Of a stretch of DNA of 64,000 nucleotides, positions 1-5,806 are shown in pieces. Position numbers and translations under genes: made by a program. Numbering within the stretch: the stretch's first letter is position 1; each line of letters begins with the position of its first letter. The notes under the pieces are model-generated. The model saw nothing but the letters and a program-made list of their open reading frames with translations. It searched no databases and was not told the DNA's origin. The DNA is taken from NCBI GenBank assembly GCA_036023115.1, contig JAYKKT010000041.1:7132001-7196000 (forward strand), given 5' to 3'. The DNA comes from Brasenia schreberi (taxonomy: Eukaryota > Streptophyta > Magnoliopsida > Nymphaeales > Cabombaceae).

Positions 1-812
1 CAAAAACAACTTTTTTCGAATTTTCATTGGAATTTTCGAATTTTGGATTTGTGGGAGTGGAGGACTCGTCCCTTTCTGGGTTTTGGCCTTTTACCTCAAT
101 TCCTTCATCGATTTTGAATTTGGTTTTCTTTTCACAATCTTTGTGCACCCGAGAAGAGCTGCTATGGGATTTATGGGTTTTAAGCTCCTTGCTTAAAACA
201 TCCATTTTTTTGAAAGTTGCCCATATATCAACTAGCATTTCTCATTCTTTGGCTATTTTGAAAACCTCTTTTGATTTACTCAACGAGGATTTTGGAAGTG
301 TGGGATTGGAGGACTCGCCCCTTTCTGGGTTTGGGCCTTTTACCTCACATCCTTCGTCGAGTTTGAGATCGGTTTTCTTTTCATGATCTTTGTGCGCCCG
401 AGAAGAGCTACTATGAGATTTATGGGTTTTAAGCTCCTTGCTTAAAACATCCATTCTTTCTTTGAAAATTGCCCGTATATCAGCTATTGCTTCTCGTTTT
501 TTGGCTGTTTTAAAAACCTCTTTTGATTTACTCAACGAGGATTTTGGAAGTATGGGAGTGGAGGACTCGCCCCTTTTTGGGTTTTGGCCTTTTACCTCAC
601 ATCCTTCGTCGAGTTTGAGATCGGTTTTCTTTTCACGATCTTTGTGCGCCCGAGAAGAGCTGCTATGGGATTTATGGGTTTTAAGCTCCTTGCTTAAAAC
701 ATCCATTCTTTCTTTGAAAATTGCCCATATATCAGCTATTACTTCTCGTTTTTTGGATATTTTAAAAAACCTCTTTTGATTTACTCGATGAGGATTTTGG
801 TTTTCTCTCCAT
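1..812 (-). pseudogene. N-terminal gag region of element A with 84-residue tandem repeats, broken
   Basis: This is the start of the first open reading frame of minus-strand element A, whose primer-binding site and 5' LTR lie just to the right. A start codon at 812-810 opens with MERKPKSSSSKSKEVF. An extra A in the run near 762-767, compared with the repeat copies further on, shifts the frame. After it come lysine- and serine-rich repeats of exactly 84 codons (one unit runs from MDVLSKELKT to IRAIFKER). A further break is a TGA near 242-244 where the other copies have CGA. Each unit has a short heptad-like stretch (IADIRAIFKERMDVLSKEL) resembling the coiled-coil-like start of T1 gag (LRREFEAKIDALSQEA). 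I infer that it is an expanded gag N-terminus. The gag core would lie left of the window. Confidence 0.65.
36..792 (-). repeat. 252-bp tandem repeat, about three copies, coding in phase
   Basis: The same landmark (GATTTTGG followed by the GAGGACTCG block) recurs near 36, 288, 540 and 793, giving a period of 252 bp, or 84 codons. Copies differ by scattered substitutions and single-base indels. Because the period is a multiple of three, copy number could change without breaking the frame. It belongs to the gag N-terminal region of element A. Confidence 0.85.
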
Positions 813-911
813 TTTCTGCAATTTTTCTAAGTATGCACGATTTTTTGGAAAATACCTTTTTTTCGAAAATTTGAGTGTAACTTGTTTGTTTGAAGTCTAC
901 TTAAGTCCCGA

Positions 912-929
912 GTCCCACCGGGCGTACCA
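912..929 (-). other. Primer-binding site of element A (candidate)
   Basis: Read on the minus strand this is TGGTACGCCCGGTGGGAC, separated by four bases from the end of the LTR at 934. The same motif with one or two changes sits at the same place in T1, B and E. It starts with TGG, as expected for pairing to a tRNA CCA end. I could not identify the tRNA. The stretch 813-911 is an A-rich leader with no gene. Confidence 0.75.
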
Positions 930-933
930 AATC

Positions 934-1003
934 TGTAGACACGAAAAATCCTCGACTCTGGGTTTCTTAGGCCTGGGGTGAATCTTTTCGCAATCTACGT
1001 TCG
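934..1003 (-). mobile_element. 5' LTR of element A, segment 1 (U5 end)
   Basis: This begins with the LTR-terminal TGTAGAC directly after the primer-binding site and breaks off at 1003, where T1 is inserted. Removing T1 and one TSD copy joins this segment to 16003. The joined text then matches the corresponding stretch of the LTR at 58093, so the two belong together. The LTR continues at 15998-17871 and 21087-22451, about 3.3 kb in total. Confidence 0.85.
999..1003. repeat. Target-site duplication of T1, left copy (GTTCG)
   Basis: The five bases GTTCG immediately left of the T1 terminus recur immediately right of it at 15998-16002, showing one clean integration event into the LTR of element A. 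Confidence 0.95.
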
Positions 1004-1101
1004 TGTAGACGCGCGAAAATCCCCGCCTCTTCGCCTTTTTCAGGGTTTGGAGCGGATCCTCTCGTGTGTCTAAGGCCTGTGTATGCAAACAGGGTGTGCC
1101 A

Positions 1102-1121
1102 GCTAGCTTACCTAAGCTAGC
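1102..1121. other. Conserved U5 hairpin
   Basis: Stem GCTAGCTTA / TAAGCTAGC with a two-base loop. The same position in the other LTRs (12601, 16020, 33698, 44289, 53955, 58178 and in inverted copies) also folds. In the G LTR the stem is GCTAGTT / AACTAGC, a paired C-G to T-A change. In the B/C LTR the loop-closing A-T pair is G-C. It lies about 100 bases from the LTR end, so it would be in the leader near the primer-binding site. A second inverted repeat (CAGAC/GTCTG enclosing CTTGC/GCAAG) follows at 1185-1220. Confidence 0.65.
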
Positions 1122-1520
1122 GAAGATATTTTTAACACTGACTTCTAATCGGGGCGACTGTGAGCAAGTAAGCTCTTGTCGTCGCAGACCTTCTTGCACC
1201 GATGCGCAAGGGTCAGTCTGTACGCTTTGCAAAAATCGAGTTTTTGGAGAGAAAGTATACGAAGCGGTTCGAGGTGTCTATTTCGGGTCTTTAAGATGTG
1301 ATTGCATGTTTTAGATCACGTGGATTTGCACGTGCCTAAGTCTTTTCTTTTATCCCTTTTCGGGCCACCTAGTTTGTGTGTTATGAACACTCCACTACGT
1401 GGGCGAATTCGAGCGGGGCTTGCTTTGATGCAATATGCATCCTACCTCGTGGTATGGCGTAGATGCAATGCAAACTCACGCTACTCCAAAGGGAAAACCC
1501 GAAATGTAAAGACAATACTG

Positions 1521-1608
1521 AAGGGAAATGACTGAAGGGAAATGACTGAAGGGAAATAACCGAAGGGAAATAACCGAAGGGAAATAACCGAAGGGAGATA
1601 TGTATATA
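1521..1608 (-). repeat. 14-bp tandem repeat in LTR
   Basis: Units of the form GAAGGGAAATRACY are repeated about six times. The T1 right LTR (13020-13085) has one unit fewer, which accounts for the 14-bp length difference between the two LTRs. The solo LTR at 17872 has fewer units still, so this is an unstable microsatellite-like site. Confidence 0.85.
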
Positions 1609-1610
1609 GA

Positions 1611-2150
1611 TTATGTATATGAGCCCTTACTCGGGTCTTGCAAATAAGAGCGGAGGCTCAATGTGGGTGCGTGCTGGAATTGAAAGACTTACACACACGA
1701 CATGAAATTAAACCCAAATATAAATTGCAGTATGGCCTTGACTAAGGTCTTGGGAGTAAGAGCGAAGGCTCAATGTGTGTGAGAGTGCTTGAATTGAAGT
1801 ACTACACACACGACATAAATGAAACCCAAATATAACTGCAATAAGGCCTTTACTAAGGTCTTGGGAGTAAGAGCGAAGGCTCAATGTGTGTGAAAGTGCT
1901 TGAATTGAAAAAACTTACTCACACGACATGAAATAAAACCCAAATAGTATAGGTCGGCCCTTACTTGGGTCTTTCAAATAAGAGCGAAAGCTCAATGTGT
2001 GTGAGAGTGCTTGAATTGAAAGACTTACTCACACGACATGAAATGAAACCCAAATAGTATAGGTCGGCCCTTACTTGGGTCTTTCAAATAAGAGCGAAAG
2101 CTCAATGTGTGTGAGAGTGCTTGAATTGAAAGACAACGCACCCAACTTAA
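1611..2150 (-). repeat. 111-bp tandem repeat array in LTR (5 units)
   Basis: The landmark GAGC-loop-GCTCAATGTG occurs at 1648, 1760, 1871, 1982 and 2092, spaced 110-112 bp. Each unit has two short inverted repeats: CCTT/AAGG or CCC/GGG around NACT-type loops, and GAGC/GCTC around a variable 4-6 base loop. Homologous arrays occur in every other LTR of the window (for example 13096-13635, 18445-18960, 28260-28690, 34395-34720, 37920-38245, 44930-45360, 50540-51070 inverted, 58850-59080). The array lies downstream of the TATA box, hence in R-U5. Confidence 0.85.
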
Positions 2151-3246
2151 ACAAAACCCTTCGAAAATGAAAGTATATATATACACTTATGTATTAGGGG
2201 CTGATTAGGCCCGTGTGTGTTCAAAATCGTGCACGACTAAGAGAGTGCACGTGTGTGGTTGTGCCAAGCCACGTTATTACAAACGGGGGGAGACTATGCT
2301 CCGTTATTACAACCCCGTATCAAATTGAATCTCAAGCAAGTATACAACTAAAGACCGAGTTTAGACACTTACGAATAGCTGGTCCGTAGAGGCCTTGCTT
2401 GAGCGTGGGCTTGGCCTTCGCCTTGGGCTGCAAACGGGAGCTCCGCGAGGGTGGGTGAACAAAGGTGCTGGCCGACTGCAAGTGGGGCGCGGGATAGCCG
2501 CCTCAAAGGTGGCCGGTTGCAAGTGGGTGTCGCCTTGATGTGGGCGATTAAAGGGGTGGGCCTAGTGAGTGTTTAGGGTCACTAGGAGAGTCGAATGTTT
2601 AGGGAAGGTGGACCTAAAGGGGAGTTTATGGGAAGGCCGAATGGGACACCTAGGGGAATGGAGATGACTGGCCAAATGAAAGGAATAGTCGGTTGGAGTG
2701 GCCGACTAGGAAGATGTGGTGGTGGCGGGCTGCTAGGATGACTAAGGTTGGAGTATGGGAAGGTAGCTAGTTAGGTGATGGGGCTAGGTGATAGTGGGGA
2801 TAGTAGGTGTAAGGGAGTGTTATGGGCAGGTCTTAGGAAATCTAATAGGGTGGCCGGGTGTAGTTAAGGGGAGTTAGGTAGGGGCAAATGGCTGGGGCGG
2901 CTAAGGTTTGGCCGAGTGGGAGTGGTGGCGGCGAGGGGCTCTTGTGTAGGTAAGGTGATGGTATGGTGGGTGGCTGGGAGTGGAGAGGGAGTAGAGAAGG
3001 AGCTAGGTAAAGTGCGGGGTACTTACCGAATGGGGAGAGGCGGTGGAAGGAAAAGAGAAGCCGGGTGTAGATGGGATGGAGAGCAAGTGTGGCGTCCAGC
3101 TGGGAGATGGTGGTGGATGGAAGAGGGAAGGTGGCGGTGCAGGTGGTGCCGGTGGAGCAGCTGGGAAAGTGGAGGAGTCGGCTGGACTTGGGGGAAAGAG
3201 ATGAAGGATAGGACCCGGATGGCTTGGAGAGGGCCTCTAGATAGGA

Positions 3247-3273
3247 AAACCCGCCCCCAAAGGGGGGGGGTTT
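3247..3273 (-). other. GC-rich hairpin just downstream of the TATA box
   Basis: AAACCC-G-CCCCC pairs with nine G and TTT around an AAA loop: 11 pairs and one mismatch. The same inverted repeat stands next to the TATA box in the other LTRs (14732-14758, about 19818-19845, 22596-22620, 29771-29797, 35463-35488, 46880-46906, and 49590-49620 inverted). Given its distance from the TATA box it would lie at or near the 5' end of the transcript. Confidence 0.7.
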
Positions 3274-3278
3274 AAATA
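3271..3278 (-). promoter_or_regulatory. TATA box of T1 3' LTR
   Basis: Reads TATTTAAA on the minus strand. The identical site in the 5' LTR (14756-14763) would drive T1. It puts U3 at about 1.23 kb and R-U5 at about 2.27 kb. Its position is conserved in all subfamily I and II LTRs although the exact sequence varies (TATATAAA, TATAAAA). Confidence 0.7.
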
Positions 3279-3410
3279 GGGATGGGTAGGTCGGTTAGGG
3301 CTGGGCTTGGGGTACTGGTTAGGTGGTTTAGGTAGGGTGGTATGTAGATAAGGTGGGCTGGAAAGGGTTGGGCCAGATATTTTGAAAACTAGGGGTTTGG
3401 GTAGATTGTG

Positions 3411-3685
3411 GGCTAGGGGTGGTTTAGGGGTTTAGGGCTAGGTTAGGTGGTTGGGTTTTAGGGTGAGGTTTAGTGAGCTAGGTTAGGTGATTAGGCTAGG
3501 TTTAGGCTAGGATTAGGGAAATTAATCTAGGTTTAGGGAAGGATTAGGGAAGTGGGTTAGGTGATTAGGTTGGGATTAGGCCGGAATTAGGGAAGTGGGT
3601 TAGGTGATTAGGCTCAGATTAGGGGTGGATTAGGGGAATAGGCTTGGATTAGGTGTTTTGGGTTAGGTTTAGGTGAAGGAGCTCC
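3411..3685 (-). repeat. Telomere-like degenerate array in U3
   Basis: A run of TTAGG, TTTAGGG and GATTAGG units on the plus strand (CCTAA and CCCTAAA on the transcript strand) lies directly upstream of the TATA box. The plant telomere heptamer TTTAGGG appears several times, but spacing is irregular. Equivalent arrays are at 14896-15170, 19975-20245, 29940-30195, 39350-39620 and inverted at 49215-49450. A related G-rich form is in the other LTRs. Confidence 0.75.
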
Positions 3686-3924
3686 CTTAGCATGGCCCAT
3701 AGACCTTAACCACCTCATGTTGGTGCAGGCCTAGGTTAGGTTTTAGCTAATTACAAGCTTAAACCCACTCAATTAGGCTAACCCACATGATTAACCCCAA
3801 ACTTGACACACAAGTCAAGCTTAATTACAACACTCTTGATATTTTCCATCCCCACTCTCTCTCATGCCCAATATCCCACGTGAATTTCAAGTGGGCCCCA
3901 CCTTCATTTATGAGAAGGTGATGT

Positions 3925-4035
3925 GGGCCATGGATCTGGATATTGGATTGGATCTCTGGATCCAAATCCAAATCCAAGTCCACATATGGGTTTGGATTGG
4001 GATCTGGATGTATATGGTCCAGATCCAATCCAAAC
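3925..4035. repeat. ATCC/GGAT-rich inverted block in U3
   Basis: GGAT-type words (GGATATTGGATTGGATC) are followed at once by their complements (GGATCCAAATCCAAATCC), then GGATTTGG and again CCAGATCCAATCC, so the block can fold back on itself. It causes spurious open frames rich in Asp-Leu or Ile-Trp on both strands. Every LTR here has one: 15410-15520, 20498-20608, 21660-21890, 23212-23300, 30472-30570, 36092-36190, 39882-39980, 47510-47605, 48830-48930, 56220-56480, 60570-60660. Confidence 0.8.
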
Positions 4036-4512
4036 TGAACTCTGACTCCTTCGAGCTGGGTTCGAAACGGACGATTCGTGCGGGGTCTGACAGCATCAGT
4101 ACTCCGTCTGCGTTGGGTCTTCGCCAACATGGTCGTCCGCCTCCGTTTCTGCCTTCCGGAGATGACTTCAAATGGTATTTTGATAGGAACAGGGTCTTGG
4201 ACGTTCGAGATCCTGGGGGTGTGAATCAGATACAAGAGTTGCTGTGCCGGGCTCGACGTGTGCTCCGGTTCCGGGCTCTTCTTAGCTCTCCTGGTCCTGT
4301 CTTGATCGGGCCAAGCCACTTTGGGGTTTCAAAACATGTTTTAAAAAGGTTTTAAAAGCTATATTGTATGTTTTCGAAATATAGAGTTCAAAACGTATGT
4401 ACAGGGTTGTTCTGGAAGGCTCTTGGGTTTCCAGACTCAAAATGGCCCTTTGGGGCTGCTTTTACAAAACCAGATGGATTTGAGAAATTCGTGGGATTTC
4501 GGGGTGTTTACA

Positions 4513-4525
4513 GATGCCCCTCTTT
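4513..4525 (-). other. Polypurine tract of T1
   Basis: On the minus strand AAAGAGGGGCATC directly abuts the 3' LTR start TGTAAACA. The same tract abuts LTR ends at 23778, 36666 (one base changed), 40460, 48089 and 61188. It primes plus-strand DNA synthesis in this class of element. Confidence 0.9.
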
Positions 4526-4527
4526 GG

Positions 4528-4553
4528 CCTTGTCCAAATCGATTTGGATAAGG
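4528..4553. other. Conserved stem-loop beside the polypurine tract
   Basis: CCTTGTCCAAA pairs with TTTGGATAAGG around a 4-base loop (11 pairs, one G-T wobble). Equivalent stem-loops follow the tract in B (23793-23818), C (36681-36706), D (40475-40500), E (48104-48129) and G (61203-61228). The second pair is C-G here but A-T in C, D, E and G, a compensatory change. Its position, three bases from the tract, is constant. Confidence 0.75.
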
Positions 4554-5686
4554 GCAAAGATGACAAACACCCCTTTTAATGTCTCCCTAGCTCTAGCCAC
4601 GAAGAATATGGGATCGTCCCATTTTTAGCAAAATCTCAATTTACAAACTCTGGTAGGAGGAGATATCACGCCAACGGGTTTACTTATGGAATCTGGTCCT
4701 AAAATGGGATCATGTTCATGCAAGTACCATGCGTGGAATGCAGATGGCATGGGTGTGGTGCCAAGAGTGGCGACCTCCCAGAAACCAGATGTGGTCGAAC
4801 TCTAGAGACTTACAAGGTCTATTGCTCCAAGTGAGCAAATCCTATGCTGTTCGATGTTCGGTTTTCAAAACTTATTTACAAAAGCTATTTACAAAAGGGA
4901 CAACTGTCTTGAGCCTCGATCCTAAGGATTTCGTGCTCTTCGTGCTTGCCCTTGTTTGAGTCTTAACACTCGCTTATCTAGCGGAGGTTTTATAAGAAGA
5001 CAAGTTTCATTTCAAATTCCTACGCCTTACTCAAAACGTCGAATTCTCAAACAAGACGAAATTCAAGTAAGTAAATCCTATTTTTACTTTAGGATTCCTC
5101 GAAATGAACCATGCTTTAGCTTGGGATAAGCCAGGGATGGGAAAGAGATACCCCGGTCCCTTCTGAAGCGTCCCGTGGTTTAAGGCATAGAAGGTGGAAA
5201 ACTGTTCTTTTTGAGCTTTTTGGCCTCTTTTTCCATTTTTTTTTTCATAGAGGGTCTCCCTTTGGGAGTATTTTTTCTTTAATCCCTCTTTTTCACAAGA
5301 GAATCGATTTTTCTTTTTGATTCTGGTTTCTTTCTTTCGGAAAGAGACTTTGAATGGGAAATTCCCTTTTGTTTTGGGCCTTTGTTTTCCTTTTGGAAGG
5401 AGAAGAGAAGAGGGGAGGACTTATCCCAAGCCTACACTCGATCCATTCCTGATCAGCCTATTTAGAAATAGCACGTACTACTTGCAAGTATCTTGCTATG
5501 TTGAACTAGGCCTTTCTTTGTAAGAGGAAGGATTTTGAAATGTAACCACGATTTTGAAAACTCCACTCTTTCACAAGTGCGAATTCTCTCACTTAGGTTC
5601 ACACGAGTTGGCCTTTGCACCTTATTCATATGTCTCAGGGCAGCTATCCCTATAAAATTTTCGAAAATTGGAATTTAGTCTAGATC
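4554..5686 (-). other. Non-coding 3' tail of T1 between pol and polypurine tract
   Basis: About 1.1 kb without a convincing gene. It is conserved in B, C, D, E and G, so it is part of the element. It contains further short inverted repeats: TTGCTC/GAGCAA at 4822-4838 (CTGCTC/GAGCAG in B, C and D), ACCCCGG/CCGTGGT at 5150-5179 (perfect ACCACGG/CCGTGGT in D, E and G), and CTCCC/GGGAG with a TTT loop at 5256-5268. Open frames of 60-86 codons here are not shared by the other copies. Confidence 0.8.
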
Positions 5687-5806
5687 CTACACATGATACT
5701 TCTTTAAGTATTGAATATTGATAGGATCTGCTAAATTCCTACCTTCTACATCGATCAACCAATACGAATTGTTCGTAGTGGTTGCTCGCACAACATAGGG
5801 TCCATC
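5687..5806 (-). pseudogene. Separated C-terminal tail of T1 integrase
   Basis: These 40 codons follow the premature stop at 5807-5809 in the same frame and end at the family stop TAG at 5687-5689. In D the equivalent tail is joined to the preceding integrase core (41637-41849). It belongs to the C-terminal DNA-binding-like part of integrase, which ends in a conserved INIQYLKKY segment. Confidence 0.8.

Larger units (their letters stand above)
1004..4512 (-). mobile_element. 3' LTR of T1 (3509 bp)
   Basis: It is bounded by TGTAGACG on the left and GTTTACA on the right, next to the polypurine tract. It matches 12503-15997 almost throughout; the 14-bp length difference is one extra GAAGGGAAATGACT-type unit. 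In transcript direction it holds the ATCC-rich inverted block, a telomere-like array, a TATA box, a GC hairpin, a G-poor low-complexity part, the 111-bp repeats and the U5 hairpins. Open frames inside it on either strand are not conserved as proteins in older LTRs. Confidence 0.95.

Noticed and set aside
1066..1314. An 82-codon Cys-rich frame antisense in U5, also at 12565, 17932 and 51344.
   Set aside because: Present in the young T1-type LTRs but not kept in the older subfamilies; it follows the hairpin-forming U5 sequence. No family recognised.
1611..2150. CRISPR-like regular repeats.
   Set aside because: The whole 111-bp unit is repeated, with no unique spacers, and the context is a plant LTR.
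2916..3275. A 119-codon frame on the plus strand, repeated at 14401-14760.
   Set aside because: It is G-rich low-complexity LTR sequence rich in Gly, Arg and Trp, antisense to the element, conserved only because the two T1 LTRs are nearly identical, and broken in other LTRs.
3411..3685. A true interstitial telomere.
   Set aside because: The units are irregular, and the array sits at the same place in many LTRs, so it moved with the element.
3825..4355. Overlapping frames of about 160 codons on both strands with Asp-Leu and Ile-Trp runs (also near 15310, 20398, 48632).
   Set aside because: They are the translation of the ATCC/GGAT inverted block and adjoining LTR; repeats read open in several frames by composition.
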